A DNA stretch of 64,000 bases, taken from positions 10,096,199-10,160,198 of the forward strand of contig JABAKD010000026.1 of NCBI GenBank assembly GCA_012845835.1, read 5' to 3'. Source of the stretch: Undaria pinnatifida (Eukaryota > Sar > Phaeophyceae > Laminariales > Alariaceae). The position numbers and the translations under genes are program-made. Below are positions 1 through 12,082 of this stretch, piece after piece (within the stretch, counting starts at the first letter, position 1; every line of letters starts with the position of its first letter). The notes beneath the pieces are model-generated. The model was not told where the DNA came from. It saw only the letters and a program-made list of their open reading frames with translations, and ran no database searches.

Positions 1-1068
1 AACCTCAATCCCACGGTTTGATCCCTCATTGGCTGGGGCTCGTAGAGCGAGCACAACCCGGGGAGGATTGGGCCCTGTTACCGTTTGACCCCCCCAAGTC
101 CTGTTTCACCCGTGGAGGATTGGAACCCAGCCATCCTTCCAAATTTCTACAACTCCGACACTCCAGGAAGGATAATCGAGTTATCCCATGTTGATACTGC
201 CCGGTATGGTGTGCGAACCTCAATTGCACTTGCCAATCGCTGGTTTGCTGAGACGCGCTGAGCGAGCACAACCCGGGGGGGGCTAGGGTCACGTCCACGT
301 TTGAGTCCCTCAGTCGCGCCGCACCGGGGAAGGTATAGGTCCCATCCCGGTTTGAACACTCCTCCAGTTCTCTACAGGTCCGTTACCCACGGGACATAAA
401 TCGAGTCGCGCTGGATAGACACGGCCCCGCATGGTGTGGAAACCCCAAGACCGCTCGCTGATCGCTGTTTGGCCTGGGCGGGGAGAGCGCCTGAAACCCG
501 GGGAGGGTAGGGCCCGGTCCTATTTTGACCCCCCCGAGTCCCGCCCCACCCGGGGAGGTATAGATCCCCTCCCCGGTTCAGATATATTTTTATATCTCTA
601 AAAACCATACCTGCTGGAGACGAAAATCGAGTTCTCCCGCATGCACACCGTCACGCACGGTGCGGAAACCACAATCACACAGGCCGATCGCCGATGGGCT
701 GGGGCTCGTCGATCGAGCAAAACACATGAAGGATTGGGGCTTACCCCCGGTTCAGACATCCTTCGATATCTTCAAAGCTCCGACACCTCGGTGAAGAAAA
801 TCGATTTCTACCGTTCGACACCGACCAGCGCGGTGTGCAAACCACAATCCCACGGGACGATCTCTTATCGGCTGGGGCCGGTAGAGCGAGCACAACCCGG
901 GAATGATAGCGCCGCGGCATTGTTTGACCACGCCCAGTTCCGTTGCACCCGTGGAGGGTTTACACCCATCCCCGGTTCAGGCATCCTTCCATATCTGTAC
1001 AATTCCGACGCTCCGGGAACGAAAATCGAGTTATCCTAGGTCGACACCGCCCCGCATGGTGTGGAAAC
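1..1068. repeat. Degenerate tandem satellite, ~170-225 bp units, about five copies
   Basis: The block GAGCGAGCACAACCCGG recurs near 45, 260, 484 (diverged), 711 (diverged) and 884. Each is preceded by GGCTGGGGCTCGT-like sequence and followed by a second block, CGACACTCC..GAAAATCGAGTT, and by TGGTGTGGAAACCTCAAT. Unit length varies from about 170 to 225 bp and units have drifted by substitutions and small indels. Short reading frames across this block follow the repeat and show no domain. The left edge is cut by the window start, so the array may be longer. A decayed satellite or tandemised transposon fragment are both possible. Confidence 0.75.
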
Positions 1069-1442
1069 CTCAATACCATGGACCGAACACAACAACCGCA
1101 CCAACATGTAATCTGCTTCACGTTCGCCGACAAGACACGATCCACGTACCGCACGACAGACCCACCCACCGACCAAGCCATCCGCCTGCAACCAATCCAC
1201 CCACCATGCCACGGCAGTACAGTATCAAAATGACGCGTTGGTTCGTACTCGAACTTCGCCAGAGCAGGGCTGTAATACAGCGGAGAGAAAGACATACTGT
1301 ACCACATAAAACGACATCTCCACCTCCACTAAGCATGAAAGCACTCACCCACGAACGAAACGACCGACACCAACCCGTCCACCCGACCACTCGATAAACG
1401 ACCAACCCCTTCTACCATTAAACACTCCAACCGATATCTGAT

Positions 1443-1503
1443 GCAGAAGTACAGCAGCACAGCAGCACAGCAGCACAGCAGTACAGTAGTGCAGCTTTAC
1501 AGC
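1443..1503. repeat. CAG/TAC-rich short tandem repeat
   Basis: Runs of CAGCAGCACAGCAGTACAG-type pentamer/octamer units. The same vocabulary, on one strand or the other, reappears at 10,690-10,990 and 12,600-14,300. Nearby sequence at 1,150-1,190 has the accompanying CCCACCCACCGACCAAGCC block, so this is probably a fragment of the composite repeat described at 12,541-14,355. Confidence 0.6.
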
Positions 1504-1740
1504 AGTAAATACGCCAGCAAGCAGTGGTATTTGGTCCGTACTCGTGTTATATGTTGAAAACACACTCATGGGTATGTTGCACCTCCAACGGAGTACAATT
1601 GCGTGTTGACCACGTATTCTCACCGACCCGCGCACCCACCACCCACCCACAAAGCGGTACCGGTACATACTGCTGCATGCCGAAGATAGACGTCCGGGTG
1701 AGGTTAACGCCTTCGGCCACAAGAAAGCACCCTCGGTGAG

Positions 1741-4700
1741 TTATGGTATGGCGTGATCTGTAAAAGTAAGCACATCAATAGCACATCGTTCGAGAATCTG
1801 GAAAACATCCAACCACCGCTATCAATTCTTTGTTTTTTGAGCTTGCCCCTGGTCCGTTTCGGTTAATTCTTCAACCAGACCAGTCTCTGTTGTGTTAAAT
1901 AAACGTGAAAAATGTCAGGGTAGTACGCATAACTAGTCCACATCTATTGCGACGACATTGAAGCCGTGAGCGTTTACCAATTCCGATAAAAATGATGCTG
2001 CTTGGTCGTCGGACGTGTCTATACTTTACAACAACACATCTACACGAAACCCGCGGTTCCGGTGACCGGCAAACGGCCCCAACAACAGCAGCACAGTCAG
2101 GCACCACAGCGACAGCACGCCTTTCGCGCCTTCCTCTACTGCTCTCACGAGCCTCGGACTAAAGCGACGATTGTAATGCAACAGTTTCCGTCGATACCCT
2201 CTGCAACCTTCGCTTGGCGCAGCCCAACAAAAAGAATACGGAGCGCGAAGCTCGCCGATTGTTGCGCTTGTACTTTCTAGACAACAACTTTCATGTCCGA
2301 CGTTTTGTTAGGTGAAGGTTGCGTTCATGGCAATCGTTGTGGATTAAGGTCAGGTCTTCGGGTGCATTCGTCAACCCGACAAAAAGCCTCAGAGAGAGTC
2401 GGACTTCCTCTATTGACTGCGTTTACGAAAACTGTTACGGCTGGAGGCATTTTTGCGAATTTCAAATACGCCGCGTTTAAAACGTATTGCAGGTTTCGCG
2501 ATATTATTGGGAAACGTAGCGGGTTTTCTGGGATCCGAACAAAGGTGGGTGTGGTATCCTTCTCCGTCGGCGAATAGGAACCTTACTGTCGACGTCCACG
2601 TTGCCTGCCGATTACACACGAGGCTGACTCGTGCAAAGCTGGGCATGTCTACCACGAACAACAACAGTCGTCTGTCAGAAGTACCGTTGCAGCTTCGGGT
2701 GGGCGTCGCTAGGCCTGGGTGGGCGTCGCGCTATGAGCTTCAGCACGTCGTGTGGTTGTTCCATGCCCGCTGGCCGGTATGCGTCGATCATCCATTGCGC
2801 TATTTCGTCATCGTGCTCGCGGCGCCAAGTGCGAATTTTAGGACTACAAGAAGTAGGGGTCTCTCAGGAGTGCCGTTGAGAAGGGCCGGTTGCCCGCATA
2901 TAGCACCCACGAAAACGTTTGGCACAGCTGGGAACTAAGAGTAGTGGCACTATGTGGCGACGTGCAGGTTTCCGTTTTAGAACCGGTCGTTCAGGCTGGC
3001 GCATACCAGCACTGTAGGGGGGCCACAAGAACACATCCACCACAGTCACAGCAGTCAAACAGCTTTACTACGAGACTCGCCCCTTAAGGGAATTCGATGA
3101 TTCCGTTGAACGGGCGCGGTGCTGCTGTAGGCTTGGATGGATGTCGCTCGGGACACGGGATGGGCCTGCCCTCGGGTAGAGGGACCGACGCCGAGCAACG
3201 GTGTTGTTGCTGCAGTCTTTGATCTCTGGTCAAACAAGGAAAATACCGCAACAAGATCGATGTTTCTGCAGTCCAGCATGTGCGGAATTTTTCACTAACC
3301 CGCTAAACAGTTTAACGCTTTGCTGTATATCACAACACAATTTCATTTCTCTAAACGAACTATTCGTGGCAAAACTAGATACGTACGTGGTACGAGGTTT
3401 GGTATAAATAGAGTGCTTGCGAAAACATTGTGAACCATGTTTTCCTTCCGCTAAAACAATGCACATTCCCGTCCCATCATGGATTTTGTGTGTTTGCGTT
3501 CGAAGCGCACAAAATCAGGTAGGCGACACTTTAAGAAGAGCGGAAGTTGGGATGTTCGGTACCAAGGAAAAGCAAAAAAAAGAAAGTAACCGCGAAGAGA
3601 GTGCTAAGATACAGCTTACGAGTAGCGACGGCAGCCAAAAAACAGCGTCGGCAGGATTAGCCGCTGTGCCACCGCTGCTATCCCCTCACAACAAGCAGCA
3701 GCACATCAATCAACAGCGCTGTTAGTGGCGGCTAGCGGCAGCATCTGCATCAGCATCGAAAAACAAAACGCACCAGCACCGGCAACAGCAACAGCTTCAA
3801 TGTTTGCTTGATTTTCGATTTTGGACGGACTTTGTACGGACGTTGTTGTCGTCGGGTTCTCATGATGTTGCATACTGCTGCGCTCAGGGCACAAGCGGCT
3901 CCGCGCTGGTGCGCTCCACTTCGTGCACGCCCGGCGCCTGACACCTAGACCGCGGCGGCCTCACCCTGCGCCGCTGTTGTTGCTGCTGCTACCGCCGGGT
4001 GGTAGAATTGAAGTGCTACACGAGTGTCCTGTGGCCATGGTCTACAATACCAGCACGGCGGTATACTCCCGACTACCAGTCGACAATTCAGAACGGCGCA
4101 TTGTCTACGGCACCATACGGGCAGGGGTGCACCGTCGTGTCAGACGGCCGACGGGCAGCTCCCCGGCACACCCCATCGACGCTCATCTGTGTCATAATTT
4201 CGCTACACCTCTGGAGTCTGTACGCCCTCAGTTATTGCTGTGCTGTTTCTATGCAGCAAGCAGCAGGCGGCTGTTGTGGTGCGTGCCCGGCAAAGAAGAT
4301 GCACCACAATTAGTGGTTAGAACTCCGTCGGTAAAAGTTCGGTGCATCGTAGGCCAAGGAAACATATAGCCAACAAGTATCGCAACCTTCGGTCAAATCG
4401 CACTTTCGATGCAATACCCTTGCGATGTCTTTTCATAATAATAACGCATATCCTACCTTTGGGAGAATCAATTGTTGAAAAAGTTGCTAAATTATTGTTT
4501 CGCTCGCGCTCTAATACCGTCGAGTTCCCCTGATACTGCTGAAAATAATAATGTGGTCACCCTGAGAAACGGACGAGCCCTCGCGCCACCGTAATTGCTT
4601 AGGATTGAAGATTAGCGACAACGTCCACCACAAGCATGCCGACAGTTAGGAGCCTTTCATGCGCCCTGTGTTCCTTACAGAAAAAAAAGCTGCAATGATT

Positions 4701-7290
4701 TTGTACGAGTTGGATACTTCAGGCATATATTTACCGGATACAAACACATAATGATGTGTTAAGCAAGGACGCATTGAGCGCAACCTTTATTTGAATACAA
4801 TCAAACAGACGTAGTAGCAGTCGTTCAGGAAGTGCGGCAGTATCGGCGAGGTATGTTTGATGGGCCATTGGCAACAGTACAGCTTCTGCCGAAATAAAAA
4901 TTATGCAAAAAATGATCAGAACAAGGAAAAGGCTACTTTGAGTTACAGGATAGACGGAGGGAGCTTGTATACCTGGCATGGCTCAAAGTTGTCCTAAACT
5001 CCAAACACATCTCCGAAAACACGTGAAGACCTCAAACGAAAAGGCACCCCTCGCAGACCAAATAGAAGGTTATCGCTATTTGGAAGCCACACAAGAGGAA
5101 ACACATATTCTACACAAAAATCACCCTTGCACCAGCGATTTTGACAGTTGCGAGAAACGGAAGTTAGGGTTGTTAATCTTAGCAACACAAAAACGTGTGT
5201 AATTGGCGGTTTGTTCTACAAAGAGTTGTTGCTCGTCAGTCGCATGAGGTCGCTGTTGCCTTGAACTGAAACGAAAACCTAAAAATGCAAATCAAGAAAC
5301 TATGTAATTACTGGCATACGGCTTAGCGGGCGGCCTGTACGGTTCCCGGAGGTCGCGATGCCAAGACGGTTTGCAGCATTTCGGCGAAGGATGGAGTGCC
5401 AACGTAATGCCACGTGCTTGGAACGCTCAAGACAATGCCCACCGAGGGCAACATTGATTTATGTGTAGGATGTGATACTACTTCTGCACACATGCATATA
5501 AAGATGTTAGCTCGAAAGCTGGCCTTAAACCCAATGCTGTATACGACTTGCCCCTCAGTTGTCACTGCTGCGGTATTGCTGTGTGCACTCGTCGCGAGAG
5601 GTTCAACCGTTCCCTATATACCTCCCAGACAAATTGACAACAACGAAATGAGTGCCTCACCGTTGTAGTACGGGTACGTGTGTGTCGTGGATACTGTTGC
5701 TGTCACACATCCAACCCGAATATCATGCGATGGTTGGTGGTATATGCTGCTGTCGGTAGATCTACTGCTACGTTTACAACAGGTACGTGCCTTCGCTATT
5801 TATGAGACGCACGTATCATAGAGCGGCTGCTGATGTTAATGCCTAATATCTGTGCGTCCCCCGAATCCCAGATATACGCCAACAGGATGGTCAGGGATCA
5901 TGGGTAGGTGTCGGAAACTATCGATGGTTTGTTCGCGTGAATTTGGTTCGGTTTTCAATTAAACACCCCAAATAGCTAGCACGTACGTTCAAGTCCACTA
6001 CCGCAGCACAAGAAGCCATGATTGACCGTCCCGGTCATGGGTGTTTGCTCGTACGCACAGCAGCCACGCCAGAATAAAATGACACTCCCAAGCATATGCT
6101 TTTGATCGTGTTGGTCGCGTGGCCCTAGGTCAATGGCCCGCCAGGTGCGTTGTTGCCCATAGATTGTAACGACAATCCATCCGAAACTCTGAAATCAGTT
6201 TTTTGTTTTGGCTATAATACAGCACGCGAGGTTTTAAATTAGGAACTGTCCATCCGAAAAGAGGACTAAAATTTATGCGAACAAAATCGCGCCAAACAAT
6301 ATTTGTCATGAGTATCGACGTCGGGTGCACAGGTCGAGCTCATGCGGCTCGATTTAGATTTCACGGAGCGAGCATACCGTCGATCTGGACAAACACACTG
6401 TCCGGGCATGCTACTAATGCGCACAGGCGCGGGGTGTGCGCGGGCGACGGTGCGGGCAGAGGCGCGAGCGACGGTGGCGGCCCAATGCCGCCCAACAAGC
6501 AGTCGAAGAGTTGGTCGATCGGCCGACCGACGACGACAGCACCCCCGCCCAGAGCGAGCTACAGCGGGAACGACAACAGGGGCCCAAGCCCGCCAGCAGC
6601 TGCTAATCGAACGATGTTGTCGAACGACTGAGCGAACGACTGAGAAAACGACCGAGTGACCGGGCGACCGAACGACTGTACGGGATCGTCGAAGGCGGTG
6701 AAAAGCACCACAGACACGAACCCATCCACCAAACCAATACGAAACCAACTAATGTCCAAGAATGTCCAACTAATATGAAACACCTGGGCTGAACCCCTAT
6801 TACTTTCGAATGACTACGAAACGTCACAAAAACCAACGAACCAGCACACCAAACCACGACTTGAAGACCAAACTGCGCCGGTAGGCCGTCCGATTTGTAT
6901 ATTGCGCGCCGACACCCGCTCGATCTGTCAATAATGCTCAGCCACCAAATATACTGAGGCGTTTTGATATATTATCAAAATGGGGATAAAACACTTTTTT
7001 GGAACTCGTGAAAATGATAATGGAATTTCGGAAGACGATTGAAACAGTAGCCGCCGTCATTTTCGCTCTGTCGAACGTGCCGTTGGTGGATCCACATAAC
7101 CATTTCGTCGCCAACTCGCAACCAAGCGACGAGCTCGATCGATAGAACATCAGCGAGACAAGGATAGAGAACGGCCGCCGCAGACTCGAGAAGCAGTAAG
7201 TGTCGAACGACAGCCGCCCGAGGATGAATTTTGTCGTATCCGGAATGTTGGGGGGTAAGATGAAAGGAGGGGTTCCAATATGTTTGTATA
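1741..7290. other. No recognisable gene
   Basis: Reading frames here are short (about 160 codons or less), overlap on both strands, and have low-complexity or arginine/serine/proline-rich composition typical of chance frames. I see no conserved domain, tRNA, rRNA or terminal-repeat element. The overlapping frames on opposite strands at 6,266-6,748 arise in GC-rich CGACCGA-type sequence. A short local duplication, GGGTGGGCGTCGC twice, lies at 2,698-2,731. Confidence 0.5.
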
Positions 7291-9120
7291 GTTATTATAA
7301 AAATAATGATGCGCTCCAGCTGTGAGATCGAATATTTTGTCGAAACTCATATTTGCAAGCTGTTTGTGATACTCCGATCGCGCGTATTACGGGTTGTGTG
7401 TCCTCATTAAAGATTTAGGGCAGCGACTCCCCATGCAACTACGTTGTAGCTATCAAGGTCAACAGGGTGGTGTTAGTCAGTCTGTGCGCGGAAACTGTAA
7501 AATACGTTGTTGACGGCGATAAAATCTGACAGCTGTGGAAGGAACTGCGTCAGTTTATCAAGTGAATCCTGTATGTCGAATAACCAGTGAGGGGAGGGCG
7601 GAGTGTTCAAGGATGTGGGGGCCTGGGTTTGATCAAGAGGGAAGAGGGGGGGGGGGGGGGGGGGTTGGGGTGCGGGGGGGGGGGGGAGCGGGCGGGGCAG
7701 CTCAATCTGTGCTTGGAAACTATAAATCCTATCTTGTAAGTCGTACAACCAGTGAGGAGAGGGTGGAGCGTTCGAGGGGGTGGCGGTGAGGGGACGAGGG
7801 GGGCCAAAAGGGTTTCTAAAAAAACATCTTAGGTCGTATGGATGTAGAGGTTTTGCTATACGCGTGGTGCTAGGTCTAGGCGATGGTGCAGGTGGTGGGA
7901 AAGGAGGGGGCGTTGGGGGAGGGTGAATTGCAGTCGGCGAGGGGGGTTGAATTGTAGCAGGGGAATGGATGGCTCTAGGAAGATAATGGAGTGATATCAA
8001 GTGCGGGGAAGCGTTTAACATTGTGGCAGATTTCGATGTTAGGTGAGGGTTTTGAGAAAAGAGGGAGCGGCAAAAAAAAAGGGGGAGGGGGGGAAAGGAT
8101 TTCCAAGAGGTTAAGTCACAAATAATATATAATACACTCCAGCTGTGAGATCGAAGATTTAGTCGAACCTCATCTTTGCTAGCTTGTGTGTGTTACTCCA
8201 ATGGTGCGTATTACGTATATATGTAGTATGTAGGTGTTTGCTGTACGCGTGGCGCTATGCGATCGTGGGCGGGGTGGTGGAAAAGAAGAGGGCGTTGGGG
8301 GCGTGGGGGGGGGGATGAATGAAAGCTACGGTTATGGATGGCTAGAAAGATATTGGCGTGATACCATTTTCGTAGTAGGGTTTATTACTCCGGCCGATTT
8401 CTTTTATAGGTGCGGCGTTTGAACAAAAAAGCGGGGAAATAAAAGGCGGGGGGTGGGGGGGGGGGGGATGAATGGGAGCTACGGCATGGATGGCCAGAAA
8501 GATCATTAGGTGATATCAGCTGGCTGGCAGTGTTTACTACTCTCAAGCAGGTTTCTCTTTCAGTTGGGCCTTTGAACAAGAGGGATCGGGGAAGGGGGCG
8601 GGGCGGGCGGGACACTTTCATACGTGCGCGGAAGCTATAAACCCTTAAAGGGGACAAATCTGGCGCTTCTACAGATAATGAGGTGATACCAGCCGGTTGG
8701 TAGTGTTTACTACTCTGGCAATTTTTTATTCTAGGTGGGGCGTTTGAACAAGACGGGTCAGCGGGGGAGGGCGGGCGGGACACTTCAACTTATGCGCAGA
8801 AACTATAAATCATTAAACGGGACAAATCTGACGATTGTAGCTAGAAGACATCCCTTTTTATCACCAGTCTGGTATTGTTTATTATTCTAGAAGCTTAGAT
8901 GTAAGATGAAGTATGTAACACAATCTTTAGGTGTGCCAAAGAACGTGTTAAAGCTTCGTAATTTGTTGTTGTACATGGATCGCAAGATAGAATATACAAC
9001 CATGTAGTTACCATTATTTTCTGACATCGCTAATTACACGAAATAAATTAATATTGCAAAGTACAACGGGCGAGGTGAGGTGGTCATGCGATGTCACCAC
9101 CATTGAGCACGAGAGGGAGT
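7291..9120 (+). repeat. GR dispersed G-rich repeat, copy a (plus)
   Basis: Starts with an AT-rich edge (TATAAAAATAATG) then CTCCAGCTGTGAGATCGAA, the hallmark terminal motif of the family. The hallmark is repeated at about 8,138. Between and after are several modules, each with a poly-G tract, a GTGCGCGGAAACTATAAA-like block (about 7,481, 7,708, 8,623, 8,790), a GACAAATCTGAC block and a GTGTTTATTACTCTGGC block. The distal end at about 8,880-9,120 matches the distal ends of copies c and g, finishing near CCATTGAGCACGAGAGGGAG. There is no coding capacity. The family is non-autonomous and its class is unclear; Helitron-like, MITE-like or LTR-derived origins are all open. Confidence 0.7.
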
Positions 9121-10172
9121 TGCTCGTATAATGTATCAGGTACGGCATAGTCACACGGCAGTGAGGGGTACCTAGACGCTTACTGGTAGAGCGGTAGGTA
9201 CAGGTACGTACGTAAAGCAGGCCGTAGACACAGCAGCTATTTTTTCAGCTGCGGAAAATGAGTATGCAGAATGTACAACAGCGTAAAAATCATTAGCGAG
9301 TAGACACGAATAGCACTAGCGCATCCATCACAGTACCAGGTACCGGCATATGGTACATGTGAACTTCATCAGTGGGGGTATATAGACCCAGAAGTAGGTA
9401 CACACGGGCCATCCTCGACGAAAACAAGCATTCCAAACATTGCAACCCAAAACTGTTGCTGGTTTGCTCCACTTTGTCGCTGTCTTGACAGTAGCCCATA
9501 TTGGTTATATCACGCATAGGGTTCAGCAATCCCACTTCTTGTCGATTTTCATCGAGTATTGCTAAATCACCCTCTCGCGCTTTCCTCAAGTCATTTTGTG
9601 CGCAAGAAAAAGTCCCTACGACTTTATGCGAGAACTAGTGGTACTCCCGAAGCATGCAAACGCCGGCCGGTATAACGGAGAACACACATCGCTGCTGCTG
9701 TTTGTATTAAAAAACAAGTAACTGGGCCGGCTGCCACAGGCACGAAAACACTTCCCCCTACGAACCATGCCATACGTTCTACCCACCCACGGGCTAAGGG
9801 CCGTTCTTATCAGGCACCTTCTTTTGCCTTAAATTTCGAAAATTTCCTAAATTTATATATTTCTTAAATGCCTATTAAAGTACGGAGGCGTTCGGTCACA
9901 GTTTGTAAAATTCTTCAGGCCCAAACAATATGGTAGAGTTAACAATCGTAAATTAGAAAATCCTGTCGTGGATTTCCATGTTTCGGAGGCAGTGCCCCGA
10001 CAAGCGCCGTGGCTCCACGCTGGGACTATCGGGTAGCTTCGAACGTTGACCAGTGTGGTCCAACGTCATGGCCGATGAAAGGAAGCGGCCTGGGCCTCCG
10101 GAGGACTCATCCTCGAGTCGGACGAAACAACTACTCAACCTTCCTAATTATTCAGACACGAGGCGCAGAAAC
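9121..10172. other. No recognisable gene
   Basis: A 98-codon minus frame at 9,293-9,589 has fairly protein-like composition (acidic N-terminus, mid-section leucines and cysteines) but no domain I recognise and no supporting context. I cannot tell a decayed exon from chance. A perfect TACCAGGTAC occurs at about 9,334, one of many in the window. Confidence 0.35.
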
Positions 10173-10466
10173 ATGAAGAAGGCTATCGCTGGTGTCCTCG
10201 TCGTGCTCGGCATGTTCCTGACATCAGGGGCTGCTGTCGCAGGATTGCCCGAATCTACTCGTCCTGGGTGCTTTCCTCTGCGGTCTCCCGGGATGTTCGC
10301 TCATGCTCGCTATGTGACAACGCGCGCGACTGCTGGTGTGGGTGATGGCGGCCTTTCTTTATTGCTTGCCTTTCAAAAATCAGGACAAAAAAGACAACCA
10401 ACCCAGCGCTCGATAACAACGCAGACGTTTTTTCATGGAAATCCTGGAAAAAAAATAGGAAACTAG
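10173..10466 (+). CDS. Possible first exon encoding a signal-peptide protein
   Basis: The frame is open from 10,053, but the ATG at 10,173 is the better start because it gives a textbook secretory signal: two lysines, a hydrophobic core of about 18 residues (AIAGVLVVLGMFLTSGA) and an AVA-G cleavage site near residue 23. The sequence after the cleavage site is basic and low in recognisable structure, and the frame ends after 97 codons. If real, this could be a first exon with a splice donor somewhere downstream, or a small secreted protein. No homologous family is recognised. It is the only host-like coding candidate in the window and could still be chance. Confidence 0.3.
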   Translation: MKKAIAGVLVVLGMFLTSGAAVAGLPESTRPGCFPLRSPGMFAHARYVTTRATAGVGDGGLSLLLAFQKSGQKRQPTQRSITTQTFFHGNPGKKIGN

Positions 10467-10599
10467 GAAATTCACATCTACGATAAGAACGGCGCTGAGC
10501 CATCCGCCCGCAAACCAAACAGCAGTGCATCAGTGGAATTAGTGTGGGGAGGTGTATGTTGAAATTAGCGTCGTACGTGTAAAAATACAACAACACGAA

Positions 10600-10990
10600 A
10601 ACACACCCATGAACTACGGCACACGTTCCACCCACCCATGTGCACCCCTCCCACCCACCCACCCACCGACCAAGCCACCGACCAAGCCACTACAGCAGTA
10701 TAGCAGTGCAGCAGTATGTACGGCGGTATACCGGTACGCGAGGAGCATTTGTTTGGTTCTCGAGTCTAGAGACCTGCAGCCCGGTAAATAAACACGGGCG
10801 GTTCGTTTTGTCACGACCCCTCGCTATCTCGCGGAGCAAGCAAGCCGCCATCCACCAAGCGCCTACCACGCACTAAGACGTACCGACCACAGCGGTAAAA
10901 CAGCAGTACAGCAGCAAGTACCGACCAGTTCTCAACGGCAGCACAGTGGTGCAGCCGCAGTGCAACAGTACGCACCACAGCGGTACATCT
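10600..10990 (-). repeat. CTG/GTAC composite repeat fragment, inverted
   Basis: Contains CCCACCCACCCACCGACCAAG followed by TACAGCAGTATAGCAGTGCAGCAG and GGTACGCGAGG. This is the reverse complement of the unit repeated at 12,541-14,355. A second CAGCAGTACAGCAG stretch at about 10,895-10,990 is followed again by a GGTACGCGAGGAGG block. Confidence 0.6.
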
Positions 10991-11294
10991 GGTACGCGAG
11001 GAGGTGGGTGGGGAATTTCACTCTCTTACAAGTGTCAGCCTTCCCGGGGAGAGAACGACCCGTTCCTAGGAGAAACTTTTCACCCTGCCCGCTCGCCGAG
11101 TTGATACACGTCGGCCGTTTGGTTGCCGAGGACACGGAGGGCTTATGTGTGCGGCAATAGTAGCACCGGCGTCCGGAGGCTGGGGGCCGGGTGGCGGCTC
11201 ATAGAGCGGGTGACGCGAAAAAAGTACTGGAACCGTTTTTTTCAAGATCCACAATGAGACGACTACTACCACGGCTGCAACGTTAGCGTATTAA

Positions 11295-11811
11295 CATAAA
11301 AATGAAAATACACTCCAGCCGTAAGATGGAGGGTTTTGTCGAAAGTCATCTTTGAAAGCTGAGTGTGATACTCCAATCGCGCGTATTATGGGTTGTGTGT
11401 CCTCATTAAGGATTTAGGTTGGCGAACCCCCATGCAAGTACAGCTTAGCTATCAGGGTCAACAGGGTGATGTTAGTAAGTCTGTGCGCAGAAACTATAAA
11501 ACCCGTTTTTGAGAGGACAAAATCTGACAGTTGTGGGAGCAAATGCGTCAGTCTATCAAGTGAATCCTGTTACTCGAATAACCGGTGAGGGGAGGGCGGA
11601 GATTTTATAAACGTGGGGGCCTGGCTTTGATCAAGAGGAAGGAGAGGAGGAGGGGACGGGCGGGGCAGCTCAATCTGTGCGTGGAAACTATAAATCCTAT
11701 CCTGTATATCGTACAACCCGTGAGGAGCGGGCGGAGCGTTCGAAGAGTGGGGGCGGGGGTGGTGGTGAGGGGGGGAAGGGGGGGGGGGGGGGGGGGGGGG
11801 GCAGAAAGGTT
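11295..11811 (+). repeat. GR repeat, copy b, flanked by a 12-bp direct repeat
   Basis: This short copy keeps the AT-rich edge, the CTCCAGC..GTAAGATGGAGG terminal motif, two GTGCGCRGAAACTATAAA modules (about 11,481 and 11,678) and ends in a run of about 24 G followed by CAGAAAGG. The 12-mer TTAGCGTATTAA stands immediately on both sides (11,283-11,294 and 11,812-11,823). That is the best evidence in the window for the boundaries of a GR insertion, here about 517 bp. The right-hand 12-mer is also the left terminus of the neighbouring MITE, so GR appears to have inserted at the end of that element. Confidence 0.65.
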
Positions 11812-11814
11812 TTA

Positions 11815-12079
11815 GCGTATTAAACAATAAGGACGCACTCCGGGAACTCGAACTCACGAACCTGACCTATGATACCAGTCTCGAGAATAGCCTTGTACGC
11901 ACCGGGGCGACCGGCACCATACATATATTCTGTAGCACTACCTGGCTAGCGCTCTATATCCAACTTTTGTCGAGCTCGTTAATTGATTCTCACGGACTTC
12001 CTCAGCAAGGATCTCCGGGGCTTTCCCCTCACCACGTACTACATACGTAGTACATAGGAATCCTTATTATATAATACGC
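11815..12079. mobile_element. Candidate MITE with ~20-bp terminal inverted repeats and TA flanks
   Basis: The left end GCGTATTAAACAATAAGGA and the right end TCCTTATTATATAATACGC are inverted copies with three mismatches in the middle, and both are bordered by TA (11,813-11,814 and 12,080-12,081). Length (265 bp), lack of coding capacity and TA flanks fit a MITE mobilised by a Tc1/mariner-type transposase. The interior, read on the minus strand, has A-box-like TAGCCAGGTAGTG and B-box-like GAGTTCGAGTTCC spaced like a tRNA promoter, so a tRNA-derived origin is possible. A palindrome GTACTACATACGTAGTAC lies just inside the right end. Confidence 0.6.
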
Positions 12080-12082
12080 TAA

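Noticed and set aside
6266..6748. 160-codon minus frame with an overlapping 118-codon plus frame
   Set aside because: Arg/Ser/Val-rich composition from CGACCGA-type low-complexity DNA, with both strands equally open.
7311..7375. Hammerhead ribozyme in the GR terminal motif
   Set aside because: CGAAAC and a CTGTGAG block are present, but the CUGANGA core lacks a base, stem II has a bulge, and the diverged relatives lose the GAAA.
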